Below, piece after piece: positions 44,450-53,201 of a DNA stretch of 64,000 bases. Origin of the DNA: Brevibacillus sp042683565 (GTDB lineage: Bacteria > Bacillota > Bacilli > Brevibacillales > Brevibacillaceae); the NCBI RefSeq assembly GCF_042683565.1, contig NZ_JBHUJW010000009.1, positions 13,962-77,961 of the forward strand, in the 5' to 3' direction. The notes below the pieces were generated by a model. That model made no database searches. It was given only the letters and a program-made list of their open reading frames with translations, and had not been told where the DNA came from. A program made the position numbers and the translations under genes. The stretch's first letter is position 1, and each line of letters opens with the position of its first letter.

Positions 44450-45742
44450 CTACAGCCCTTCCGTCAGCCGTGCTGCACGCCGGGAGGCTTCCCGGCTGAT
44501 TTCTTCCCAGTCCAGGCTCTGCAGCTGGCGATTGCGCATGAGGATGCGCCCGGCGACGATCGTGGTGTCCACGTCGGCACCCGTGGCGCTGTATGCGAGC
44601 AGGGAGTACAGGTCGTGTACGGGCTGCAAGTGCGGTTTGTCCAGGTCGATCAGGATGAGGTCGGCCTGTTTGCCTGCTTCGAGCGTGCCTGTCTCCCCGT
44701 CGATGCCGAGCAGCTTGGCGCTTTCGATCGTCGCCATACGCAGCGCCTGCTCGGCCGACAGGGCGGTCGGGTCGCCGAAAACGAGCTTTTGCAGCCACGC
44801 CGCAGCCTTTACTTCCGCGAACATGTCGAGCGTCGTCGCGCTGCCTGCTCCGTCCGTACCCAAACCGACAGTGATCCCTTGGGCGGTCATCTCCCGCAGC
44901 GGTGCGACGCCGCAGCCGAGCTTGAGATTGCTGACCGGATTGTGCGAAATGCCGCCGCGCATCCCCCGCAGCAGCCGCACGTCGTCAGCCGTCAAATGCA
45001 CCGCGTGAGCGAGCAGGACGTGGTTGCCACAAAACAGACCCAGCTCGTGCAAATACTCCGTCGGGGTCTGCTGGTAGCGCTCGCGGATTTTGGCTACTTC
45101 CTCGACGGTCTCTGCGAGATGGATGTGAACGGGAATGCGACGGCTCCGCGCCAGCTCGATCACTTCGGACAGCGGCTGCGGCGGGCACGTGAAGGGAGCG
45201 TGCGGCCCGAGCATGGTAGTGATGCGGCCGTCGCCTGCCCCGGACCAGTTGTCGATCAGGTCCAACGCTTCTGCCATCCTGCGGCCGCCGTCATCCTCCA
45301 GGAAGACCATCCCCCTGGTCAGGCTTGCGCGCATTCCGCTGTCCAGCACAGCCTGCGCGACAGCATCCATCTGGACGTACATGTCGGCGAAGGCCGTTGT
45401 CCCGGATGCGATCATTTCCGCAGCGGCGAGCATGGTCCCCCAGTAGATGTCTTCCTTCGTCATTCGCGCTTCGGCGGGCAGCATTTTTTTGTCCAGCCAG
45501 TCCATCAGCTTCAGATCGTCAGAAAAGCCGCGCAAGAGCGACATGCTGGCATGGTTGTGCGCGTTGATCAGCCCGGGCATGGCGGCCATGCCTCTGCCGT
45601 CGATCACAGTGTCCGCCGGCTGATCGATCGCGTCGGCAATCCGGCTGATCCGGCTCCCTTCGATGAGCAAATCCCCGACGAACGGTTTGTCGCCCTGGAC
45701 CATGGTCACAATCGAGCATCCTTTGATAAGCAAACTGTTCAT
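44450..45742 (-). CDS. mtaD: Amidohydrolase, MtaD-like 5-methylthioadenosine/S-adenosylhomocysteine deaminase
   Basis: A 430-residue metal-dependent deaminase of the TrzN/AtzB/MtaD group. Metal ligands lie in GLINAHNHASMSLLRG, IHLAETVEEV, LLAHAVHL and LGTDGAGSATTLDMF. Members deaminate MTA, SAH or related nucleosides; the general signature cannot exclude other N-ring deaminations. ATG 45742 follows AGGAGGAA; an upstream in-frame start adds unconserved sequence. Monocistronic. Confidence 0.82.
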   Translation of the reverse strand: MNSLLIKGCSIVTMVQGDKPFVGDLLIEGSRISRIADAIDQPADTVIDGRGMAAMPGLINAHNHASMSLLRGFSDDLKLMDWLDKKMLPAEARMTKEDIYWGTMLAAAEMIASGTTAFADMYVQMDAVAQAVLDSGMRASLTRGMVFLEDDGGRRMAEALDLIDNWSGAGDGRITTMLGPHAPFTCPPQPLSEVIELARSRRIPVHIHLAETVEEVAKIRERYQQTPTEYLHELGLFCGNHVLLAHAVHLTADDVRLLRGMRGGISHNPVSNLKLGCGVAPLREMTAQGITVGLGTDGAGSATTLDMFAEVKAAAWLQKLVFGDPTALSAEQALRMATIESAKLLGIDGETGTLEAGKQADLILIDLDKPHLQPVHDLYSLLAYSATGADVDTTIVAGRILMRNRQLQSLDWEEISREASRRAARLTEGL

Positions 45743-45902
45743 GAACCAATTCCTCCTGTTTTCGCTGAGTCTTTCGTTTCGCCATACAGCGTAAAGCTTC
45801 ACGCGACGGAAAGGTCAAGGGCAAAATGGCAAGGAGGAAGCTGGTGATTGCCAGAGTTGTCATTATATTTGTGTTTTTGAAATATTATTTACCAAATATA
45901 GA

Positions 45903-45931
45903 TTGACTAAAGAAATAATGCTACATAAAAT
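45903..45931 (+). promoter_or_regulatory. Sigma-A promoter of the MurNAc-type operon
   Basis: TTGACT (903-908), an exact 17-base spacer and TAAAAT (926-931) make a strong promoter. A short inverted repeat ATATT/AATAT at 45882-45898 lies just upstream and may be an operator for the RpiR-type regulator. Confidence 0.75.
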
Positions 45932-45954
45932 GAGGGTAAGATTCGGAGAAAGCG

Positions 45955-46824
45955 GTGTCATTTATGTTAAATGGAGGACTTGTCAGTTTGCAGGAGATCC
46001 TGGACGAGTTGAAACCATCGGAGCGCAAGGTGGCCCAGTTCATCCTGGCTCATCCGGAAGACGTGGTAAAACTGTCCGTACAAAAATTGGCGGAGCTGTC
46101 CGGCGTGTCCGAAGCGACGATCATTCGGCTGGCCCGTTCGCTCAATATGAAAGGCTACCAGGAGCTGAAGCTGCGCATTGCCGGCGATTTGAACAAGCAG
46201 ACCGCCGTTGTCGGCAGCTACCAGGAGATCATGATGGAAGGTTCGGTGGACTCCATCATGCAGGCCGTAAGCTGGAACAATATCCAGTCGATCCAGGACA
46301 CCATGTCCGTCTTGTCCAGCGATGAAGTGTTGCGGGCAGCAGATGCGCTGTCTCGGGCGCGCAAAATCGACGTATACGGAGTCGGCGCTTCCGCCGTGAT
46401 CGCAGACGATATCAAGCAAAAGCTGTCCCGCATCAATCTGTGGTGCGAAGCCTATTCCGATTTCCATGCCCAGCTGACCTCTGCCGTCAATTTGAGCGAG
46501 CAGGACGTCGCATTCGGCATTTCCTACTCCGGGCAGACGGAGGACATCATTCAGTCGCTGACGGAAGCGAAGCAGCAAGGGGCGACGATCATCAGCCTGA
46601 CGAAGTTCGGCTCTTCGCCGGTCGCAGATCTGGCGAACATCCGCCTCTTTACCAGTTCCGTGGAGAAAAGCGTGCGCAGCGGCGCCATGGCGTCCCGCAT
46701 CGCCCAGCTGAACGTGATTGATATTTTGTTCATCACGCTGGTCAGCCGCAAGCAGGAGGATGTGATCGCTCTTCTGGAAAAAACGCGGTTGGCCGTGAGC
46801 CGGACAAAACGCTCATCCAATTGA
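45955..46824 (+). CDS. RpiR/MurR-family transcriptional regulator
   Basis: A 289-residue regulator with an N-terminal RpiR helix-turn-helix (LKPSERKVAQFILAHP, then KLAELSGVSEATIIRLAR) and a C-terminal SIS phosphosugar-binding domain (VYGVGASAVIADD and GISYSGQTEDII). In B. subtilis MurR senses MurNAc-6-phosphate and represses its catabolic operon. Location at the head of an operon ending in murQ supports that role. GTG 45955 is 5 bases from GGAGA; ATG 45964 and TTG 45991 are alternatives. Confidence 0.88.
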   Translation: MSFMLNGGLVSLQEILDELKPSERKVAQFILAHPEDVVKLSVQKLAELSGVSEATIIRLARSLNMKGYQELKLRIAGDLNKQTAVVGSYQEIMMEGSVDSIMQAVSWNNIQSIQDTMSVLSSDEVLRAADALSRARKIDVYGVGASAVIADDIKQKLSRINLWCEAYSDFHAQLTSAVNLSEQDVAFGISYSGQTEDIIQSLTEAKQQGATIISLTKFGSSPVADLANIRLFTSSVEKSVRSGAMASRIAQLNVIDILFITLVSRKQEDVIALLEKTRLAVSRTKRSSN

Positions 46825-46837
46825 GGAGGCTGAGAGC

Positions 46838-47875
46838 GTGGAGCAAGTGAGGATGCTTCTGCAAGAATGGGTAGACAAAGGATTGCTGCCGGGCGCGTCC
46901 CTGCGCGTCATCCGGGGACGCGAGGTGGTCTTCGCCTGTGATGCGGGGACGGTCAGCGCAGGGGATGGACAACCGGTAACGAGCGATACTCTGTTCGACC
47001 TGGCTTCGCTGACGAAGGTGACGGCGACGCTGCCGGCAATCCTCCTGCTGCTGCAAGAAGGGCGGATTCGGCTCGATGACCCCATCGGGAGCTACTTTCC
47101 GGATTGTCCGCCAGACAAGTCTGCGATCACGATCGCCCAGCTGCTCACCCATACGTCCGGCCTGCCCGCTGATCTGGCGGAGCGCAGGCGGGACAGCACG
47201 CTCGTCCTGCCCGAGCTGCTATATCAGCAGAAGCTGCTGGCCGCGCCGGGCAAACAGGTCGAATACAGCGATTTGGGGATGATCTGGCTGGGGCTTCTGA
47301 TCGAGAGGGTAACAGGGGAGATGCTGGACGCTTTTGTTACCCGGCGCGTCTTCTCGCCGCTAGGGATGAAGCATGCGTGTTATTGTCCGAATAATCGCGG
47401 TTTTGAAGATATTGTATCTACGGAGTATTGCCCGCTCACAGGCCGCTACATCGTCGGCGAGGTCCACGACGAGAAGGCGTTCGCGATGGGCGGGATCGCC
47501 GGACATGCCGGACTGTTCGCGACTGCCGATGATTTGTGCCGCTATGCATTAAGCTGGATGCATGACGAGCAAGCGATCATCCGTGCAGAGTGGCGGGCGC
47601 GTGCGATCCGATGCCAGACACCTGCCGGCCAGGAACGCAGAGGCTACGGATGGCAATTAAGCGATCCGGATCGTCTGATGAGCTGCGGCTCCGGCTTTCA
47701 CCCTGACAGCATCGGACATACCGGATTTACAGGAACGAGTCTGTGGATCGATCCTGTACACGAGTGGGCCGTCATTTTTCTGACGAATGCCGTTCATCTG
47801 GGACGGGACCACTCGTTGCGCCAACTGCGGCCAGTGCTTCACGATGCAGTCACAGCCCATCTCGTCAGGGCTTGA
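46838..47875 (+). CDS. Beta-lactamase-family serine hydrolase (AmiE/YbbE-like)
   Basis: A 345-residue class C beta-lactamase-like hydrolase with the SLTK nucleophile motif (Ser57, Lys60), YSDLG as the second motif, and SIGHTGFTGTSLW as the third. Its place beside murR and murQ parallels B. subtilis amiE, a MurNAc-L-alanine amidase in peptidoglycan recycling. Unlike the secreted B. subtilis enzyme, no signal peptide is visible. The start follows TTGAGGAGG. D-aminopeptidase or esterase activity cannot be excluded. Confidence 0.82.
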   Translation: MEQVRMLLQEWVDKGLLPGASLRVIRGREVVFACDAGTVSAGDGQPVTSDTLFDLASLTKVTATLPAILLLLQEGRIRLDDPIGSYFPDCPPDKSAITIAQLLTHTSGLPADLAERRRDSTLVLPELLYQQKLLAAPGKQVEYSDLGMIWLGLLIERVTGEMLDAFVTRRVFSPLGMKHACYCPNNRGFEDIVSTEYCPLTGRYIVGEVHDEKAFAMGGIAGHAGLFATADDLCRYALSWMHDEQAIIRAEWRARAIRCQTPAGQERRGYGWQLSDPDRLMSCGSGFHPDSIGHTGFTGTSLWIDPVHEWAVIFLTNAVHLGRDHSLRQLRPVLHDAVTAHLVRA

Positions 47876-47926
47876 CGTCATAGATTTGGTCTCTAATCCA
47901 GGAAGAAAAACGGGGGAGGGTTCAGT

Positions 47927-49216
47927 ATGAAGAAGTTTCGGTATCACGCAGTAGCATCGCTGCTGCTGGCTGGCGCCATGGCGCTTACCGGCTGCAGCAG
48001 CAGTGACGGAGGAGAGGCGGCCAAGCCGGGTGAAGCGGGCGGCGGCGGGGGAGGCGGACAGCAAGTCACGCTGACCATGAACAGCTGGCGCGTGGAGGAC
48101 ACAGAAGGCTACAAGAAAATCATCGAGGCATTTGAGGCAGAGAACCCGAACATCAAGATTGATTTCAAGCCGCTCAAGGCAACCGAGTACAACACGATCT
48201 TGAACACAGCGCTGCAAAGCGACAGCGGGCCGGATATTTTGCAGCTTCGCCCGTACGACACTTCGCTGCCGGATGCAGGGTATCTGGAGCCGCTCGATAA
48301 CATTCCGGGCATCTCCAGCTTCCCGAAAGAAGTCCTCGCAGCTGCGACCGGCAAAGACGGCAAAGTGTACGGCGTACCGCTGTCGCTCAACACCACGCAA
48401 ATTTACTACAACAAGAAAATTTTCGAGCAAAACGGGATTGCGGAGCCAAAGAGCTGGGATGAACTGATCGCTGCCGCCAAGACCTTGAAGGACAAAGGCA
48501 TCGTTCCGTTCTCCTTCGGGGCGAAGGAAGGCTGGCTGCTCTCATTGAGCCATGGCGTAATCGCTCCGTCGGTCCTTGGAGACAGCTACTACGACAAACT
48601 GATGAAGGGCGAGACCAACCTGCAAGGGCCGGAGTTTCTCAAATCGATTCAGCGCATGCAGGAGCTTACCCCTTATTTCCCGGAAAATTTTGTGGGGCTT
48701 GACCTTAACGACATGAGAACGCTGTTCGCGACAGAAAAAGCCGCCATGTTCATCAACGGCAGCTTTGAACTGGAAGGCATCAAAAAGCTCAACCCTGACT
48801 TGCAGCTCGATTTCTTCCCGATGCCGACGGACGACGGCAAGTCGCTCATCACGACGTGGGTGGACGGATCGTATGCCGTGAACGCCAAGTCGCCGCACAA
48901 GCAGGAAGCGTTGAAATTCATGGAATTCATGACGACCAAAAAGTTTGGCGAGCTGTTCGCCAACAGCTTGAAACGAATCAGTGCCGTCCCAGGTGTGACG
49001 ACCGAGGACCCGCTGGTCAACAAAATGGCGGAGCTGTCCCAGTCCAGCCCGACCCCGTACCTGATGGTTGTCTATTTTGCCCACGGAAATCCGACGACCA
49101 AGCAAGTGCTGGAAAATTCGCTGCAGGGCATGTATCTGAACAAATTGACGCCGGAGCAGGTGGCAGAAGAAATGCAGAAATCGGCTGCGACCTGGTTTGA
49201 ACCGTTCAAAAAATAG
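47927..49216 (+). CDS. Sugar ABC transporter substrate-binding lipoprotein
   Basis: A 429-residue binding protein with a lipoprotein signal (lipobox LTGC, Cys23) and a Gly/Ser linker. The mature domain is of the family 1 extracellular solute-binding type, with FEAENPNIKIDFKPL and YYNKKIFEQNGIAEPKSWDE. It delivers a sugar to the two permeases downstream. Operon context suggests MurNAc, GlcNAc-MurNAc or a similar muropeptide sugar. ATG follows GGGGGAGGG. Confidence 0.9.
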   Translation: MKKFRYHAVASLLLAGAMALTGCSSSDGGEAAKPGEAGGGGGGGQQVTLTMNSWRVEDTEGYKKIIEAFEAENPNIKIDFKPLKATEYNTILNTALQSDSGPDILQLRPYDTSLPDAGYLEPLDNIPGISSFPKEVLAAATGKDGKVYGVPLSLNTTQIYYNKKIFEQNGIAEPKSWDELIAAAKTLKDKGIVPFSFGAKEGWLLSLSHGVIAPSVLGDSYYDKLMKGETNLQGPEFLKSIQRMQELTPYFPENFVGLDLNDMRTLFATEKAAMFINGSFELEGIKKLNPDLQLDFFPMPTDDGKSLITTWVDGSYAVNAKSPHKQEALKFMEFMTTKKFGELFANSLKRISAVPGVTTEDPLVNKMAELSQSSPTPYLMVVYFAHGNPTTKQVLENSLQGMYLNKLTPEQVAEEMQKSAATWFEPFKK

Positions 49217-49225
49217 GGAGGAAGC

Positions 49226-50218
49226 ATGAAGCGGAGGCGAAAGAAGTCTTTTGCCTCCGTTCTTTCCAAGGAGGTGAGTACCATCGCGGCAGACAGGCAC
49301 AGTGGACGGGCAAAGGGACAAATAAGCTGGGTGATTCACCTGTTTCCCCTTCCAGCCTTGGCGATTTACGCACTTTTTGTGGTTTATCCGATTTTTTCGG
49401 CATTTACGTACAGCTTGTTCGACTGGAACGGCATCAAGCGCGGCGTTTTTGTCGGACTGAAAAATTTTACGACCTTGTTTACCGTCGAGCCTTATAATGA
49501 AATGTTCTGGAATGCCTTGGGTCACAATCTTCTGTATTTTGTCGTGGAGATGATTGTGCAGAACGGCATCGCGTTTATGCTTGCGTTTTTTATCTACCGC
49601 AAGCTTCGCGGGTCTGGCTTTTTGAAGGTGGCGTACTTCATTCCGCGGCTTCTGTCCGTGATCGTCGTCGGCTTTTTGTGGAAGCTCATCTTCAACCCGA
49701 ACTACGGTGCGCTCAACTCGCTGCTCGCCAAGGCAGGGCTAGAGGATTGGGCAAAGCCGTGGCTGGGAGATCCGGACACCGCGCTGATGTCCATTATTCT
49801 CGTCAACTGCTGGTTCGGCATCGGGTTTGCCATCCTGATTTTCCTGGCAGGGCTGCAGGCGATTCCCGAGGAGTTGATCGAAGCGGCGCGGCTGGATGGG
49901 GCACGCGGCATCACGCTACTGCGGAAAATTATTTTGCCGCTTTGCATGCCGTCGATTACGATCATGACGATTTTGACCTTTATTCAGGCATTCGAGGCGT
50001 TCGAGCTGGTGTACGCGATGCAAGGCTCGATGGGCGAGCCCTTCCATTCGACGGATACGCTGGCAGTGTACTTTTACCGGATGGCATTCAGCAGCGCAGG
50101 AGGCGGAGAGGTGGCGATTGGCCTGGGTTCGGCGCTGGCGGTGGTGCTGTTCGTCATCGTCGCTTCCATGTCTGCGCTCTCCCTGTACCTGATGCGCAAG
50201 AGGGAGGTCCAGCATTGA
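49226..50218 (+). CDS. Sugar ABC transporter permease (MalF-type)
   Basis: A 330-residue permease with six core spans and the EAA loop ELIEAARLDGARGITLLRKIILPL contacting the ATPase (written in parts: EAARLDGA then KIILPL). The N-terminal extension (about 30 residues) is basic. ATG 49226 follows GGGAGGAAG; a second AAGGAGGTG inside the first 20 codons precedes no good start. It pairs with the downstream MalG-type subunit. Confidence 0.9.
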   Translation: MKRRRKKSFASVLSKEVSTIAADRHSGRAKGQISWVIHLFPLPALAIYALFVVYPIFSAFTYSLFDWNGIKRGVFVGLKNFTTLFTVEPYNEMFWNALGHNLLYFVVEMIVQNGIAFMLAFFIYRKLRGSGFLKVAYFIPRLLSVIVVGFLWKLIFNPNYGALNSLLAKAGLEDWAKPWLGDPDTALMSIILVNCWFGIGFAILIFLAGLQAIPEELIEAARLDGARGITLLRKIILPLCMPSITIMTILTFIQAFEAFELVYAMQGSMGEPFHSTDTLAVYFYRMAFSSAGGGEVAIGLGSALAVVLFVIVASMSALSLYLMRKREVQH

Positions 50219-50249
50219 TAAGCCATTTCGGGTCAGGAAGGAGGGATAC

Positions 50250-51077
50250 ATGGTGAAAACAAACATAGGCGGCAGGGCGCTGCAATACGTCATTGCGTAC
50301 GTCTTTATGCTGGTGGCGTTATATCCCATCGCGCTGATGATGGCCTCCTCGTTCAAGACGAACATGGAAATTTTTGCGAACCCGATTTCGTTTCCGAGCA
50401 GCTTGCACTTCGAGACGTACCGGAAGCTGTGGGAAGTGGTTCCGTTTGCCGATTTCTTGTGGAACAGTGTGTTCGTCAGCGTGATGTCCGTCTTGCTGAT
50501 TACCATTTTTTCAGCGCTGGCCGCTTTTTATCTGGCGCGGTTTTCTTTTCGATGGACGCCCGTGCTCTACTTCTTTTTCCTGCTCGGGCTGATGATTCCG
50601 CTCAAGCTGGGGATCGTGCCGCTGTTTTTGCTGATGAAGAACCTGGGGCTGCTCAATTCGCTCTGGTCGCTAATTTTGATCTACACAGCCGGAGGGATTC
50701 CCATTTCCGTGTTCATCTTGACGGGGTTTTTCCGGACGCTTCCGGTCGAGCTGGAGGAAGCGGCGCGGATCGACGGAGCCACCCATTTGCAAGTGTTCTG
50801 GCGGGTGCTGCTGCCCTTGATCCGTCCGGCGCTGGCAACGGTCGTCATCATCAACTTCATTTCCGCCTGGAACGACTTTTTCTTTCCTCTAGTTTTCATT
50901 CAAAAGGAGACGCTCAAGACGATTCCGGTCGGCATGATGGTGCTGTTCGGTGAATATGAAACAGACTGGAGTCTCCTGTTCGCGGGGCTTACGCTGTCGG
51001 CTCTGCCGATGATCGGCGTGTTTCTGATGGCGTCCAGGCAGTTCATGGAGGGGTTGACGGCTGGTGCAGTCAAATAA
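50250..51077 (+). CDS. Sugar ABC transporter permease (MalG-type)
   Basis: A 275-residue permease with six spans and the EAA loop ELEEAARIDGATHLQVFWRV. Start MVKTNIGGRALQYVIAYVF follows GGAAGGAGGG. It overlaps the kinase gene by 14 bases. No ATP-binding subunit is encoded nearby, so the importer must share a distant MsmX-like ATPase, as many Bacillales sugar importers do. Confidence 0.9.
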   Translation: MVKTNIGGRALQYVIAYVFMLVALYPIALMMASSFKTNMEIFANPISFPSSLHFETYRKLWEVVPFADFLWNSVFVSVMSVLLITIFSALAAFYLARFSFRWTPVLYFFFLLGLMIPLKLGIVPLFLLMKNLGLLNSLWSLILIYTAGGIPISVFILTGFFRTLPVELEEAARIDGATHLQVFWRVLLPLIRPALATVVIINFISAWNDFFFPLVFIQKETLKTIPVGMMVLFGEYETDWSLLFAGLTLSALPMIGVFLMASRQFMEGLTAGAVK

Positions 51078-52071
51078 CAAGCAGTGGTATATCGCGCTGG
51101 ATGGCGGCGGGACGAGGACGAGGGCGGCCATCTGCGATGCGTCAGGAGAAATTGCGGCGTTCGCAGCCGGCGATGCGGGCAATCCGCTCTCTCGTCCGTG
51201 GGAGGCAGTAGAGGGTACGGTGCGCCAGCTTATCGGCGAGTTGCTGCAAAAGGCGAGTGCAACGGCAGATGACGTGTCGGCGCTCTATCTCGGCCTGGCC
51301 GGGGCTGACCGTCCCGAGATCAAGGACCGTCTGACGGCGGCGTTCGCTGCGGAGTGGGGAAAGCGGCTCGTGCTTGACAACGACGCGGTCGCCGCTCTCT
51401 ACGCAGGCACATGGGGTGAACCGGGTGTCGTCCTGATCGCCGGCACAGGCTCGATCGCCTATGCGGTGACGGCCAAAGGAGAGCGGTATCGCACAGGCGG
51501 CTGGGGCTATTTGCTCGGCGACGAAGGGAGCGGCTACGACCTGGGCCGTCGTGCAGCTGCGGCGGTGATGCGAGCGACGGACGGGAGGGGGAGCCAGACA
51601 GCGTTGACGGCGTTGTTTCTTGCGCATTACGGCGTGCAGCGTCCCGAGGAGCTGATCGCCCGCATCTACGGGGCAAACAATCCGCGAAAGGAGCTGGCCG
51701 ATGCGAGCGTGCTCGTGGAAAAAGCGGCTGAGGCCGGAGACGAAGCGGCGGCCGAGTTGATCCGGCAAGGGGCAGAGGAGCTGATCGCGCTGGCGGAAGC
51801 CTGCTTGCGAAAAGCAGCAAGTCCCGTGCCGGTCGTGCTGGCGGGCGGTTTGCTTTCGACGGATACGAGGCTTCGGCGTGAGGTGCTGCACCGCGCCCGA
51901 TTTTTCGTCACCATTCCCACAGTATCACCGGTCGTGGGTGCGCTGGTGGCAGCGATACGGGCGACGGGAAAAGATGTGAACGCAGAGATCCGTCACCGGC
52001 TGCAACGGAGCGAAACGGAACAGCAGAAAAAAAGGAGTGAGCCTTGTGGGGGAGAACTTTCGCCGACTTGA
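51064..52071 (+). CDS. BadF/BadG/BcrA/BcrD-type amino sugar kinase (MurK/NagK-like)
   Basis: A 335-residue ASKHA-fold kinase. The phosphate-binding loops are ALDGGGTRTRAAI and LIAGTGSIAYAV, with GGWGYLLGDEGSGYDLGR and VVLAGGL in the later half. Family members phosphorylate GlcNAc or, as Clostridium acetobutylicum MurK, both MurNAc and GlcNAc. Its position before murQ suggests it makes MurNAc-6-phosphate from ABC-imported MurNAc. GTG 51064 lies inside the permease gene after GGAGGGG. Confidence 0.85.
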   Translation: MQSNNKQWYIALDGGGTRTRAAICDASGEIAAFAAGDAGNPLSRPWEAVEGTVRQLIGELLQKASATADDVSALYLGLAGADRPEIKDRLTAAFAAEWGKRLVLDNDAVAALYAGTWGEPGVVLIAGTGSIAYAVTAKGERYRTGGWGYLLGDEGSGYDLGRRAAAAVMRATDGRGSQTALTALFLAHYGVQRPEELIARIYGANNPRKELADASVLVEKAAEAGDEAAAELIRQGAEELIALAEACLRKAASPVPVVLAGGLLSTDTRLRREVLHRARFFVTIPTVSPVVGALVAAIRATGKDVNAEIRHRLQRSETEQQKKRSEPCGGELSPT

Positions 52072-52954
52072 AACAGAAATGCGAAATGCCGCCAGCGAGC
52101 AATTGGACCAGATGTCGGCGTTGGAGATCGTAACCTTGATGAATGAGGAAGATCAAAAGGTGGCGCAGGCTGTGAAGAAAGTGCTGCCCGAAATCGCGCA
52201 GGCAGTCGACCTGATCGCGGACGCGTTGGAGAGCGGAGGCCGCCTGTTCTACTTCGGTGCCGGAACGAGCGGTCGGCTGGGCGTGCTGGATGCGGCGGAG
52301 TGCCCGCCTACATTTGGCACCGATCCGGCACAGGTGCAGGGCATCATCGCCGGAGGAAAAGCGGCGATGACTGTCGCGGTCGAAGGAGCGGAGGACTCAC
52401 TGACCATGGGACAGGAGGATGTGCGGGCATCCGGCGTGCAGGCAGGAGACGTCGTCGTCGGCATCGCGGCGAGCGGGCGAACGCCTTACGTGATCGGCGC
52501 CCTGGCAGAGGCGAAGGCGCGGCAAGCCGTGACCGTCTCCCTCTCGTGCAATCCGGGAGCGGATATCGACCAGGGGGCAGACGTGTGCATCCATCTCGTC
52601 GTCGGTCCGGAGGTGGTGACGGGCTCGACGCGGCTCAAGGCGGGCACCGCGACCAAAATGGCCCTGAACATGCTCACGACTGCGAGCATGGTGCGCGTGG
52701 GCAAGGTGTACGGCAACCTGATGGTCAATGTGCAGGCGACCAACCGCAAACTGCGGGAGAGAGCCAAACAGATCGTGATGGAGGTCACCGACGTCAGCTA
52801 CGAGGTGGCCGAGCAGGTAATCGCAGAGGCGGACGGCGATGTCAAGCTTGCGATCGTGATGCTAAAGACGGGCTTGCCGAAAGCGGAGGCGGCACAGCGG
52901 CTGCAACGCGCAGGGAACAAGGTTCGTCCGGCGATTGAAGCAGGCGGCGAGTAA
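52046..52954 (+). CDS. murQ: N-acetylmuramic acid 6-phosphate etherase
   Basis: A 302-residue SIS-fold enzyme that splits the D-lactyl ether of MurNAc-6-phosphate to give GlcNAc-6-phosphate and D-lactate. Signature motifs are FYFGAGTSGRLGVLDAAECP with the catalytic glutamate, VGIAASGRTPYVIGAL and GSTRLKAGTATKMALNML. GTG 52046 has AAAGGAG at proper spacing; a GTG at 52037 is too close to it. It overlaps the kinase by 26 bases and closes the operon. Confidence 0.95.
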   Translation: MGENFRRLETEMRNAASEQLDQMSALEIVTLMNEEDQKVAQAVKKVLPEIAQAVDLIADALESGGRLFYFGAGTSGRLGVLDAAECPPTFGTDPAQVQGIIAGGKAAMTVAVEGAEDSLTMGQEDVRASGVQAGDVVVGIAASGRTPYVIGALAEAKARQAVTVSLSCNPGADIDQGADVCIHLVVGPEVVTGSTRLKAGTATKMALNMLTTASMVRVGKVYGNLMVNVQATNRKLRERAKQIVMEVTDVSYEVAEQVIAEADGDVKLAIVMLKTGLPKAEAAQRLQRAGNKVRPAIEAGGE

Positions 52955-53201
52955 GATACGGCTGTCTTGCGCCCCAAAGGCAAACGCCAGGGGCCTGTCG
53001 AAACAGACGGCTGGCGTCGGCACATAAGCTGGTCATTTACTTTTCGCATCCCCACTCTTCCTGGCAAAGAGGGTCGCACTTGGCTTGGCCATTCGTTTTT
53101 TCGGAATGGAGCCGTCAGGGATGACCCTCAGCCGGCAGCCCAATCGCCCCACGAACGTTTTCTCCTGCTTCCTCCCTCCACTGCAGCCCGGACCAGACGC
53201 A

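Noticed and set aside
52955..53201. Gap after murQ inspected for nagZ or a terminator
   Set aside because: No glycosidase frame and no convincing stem with T run were found.
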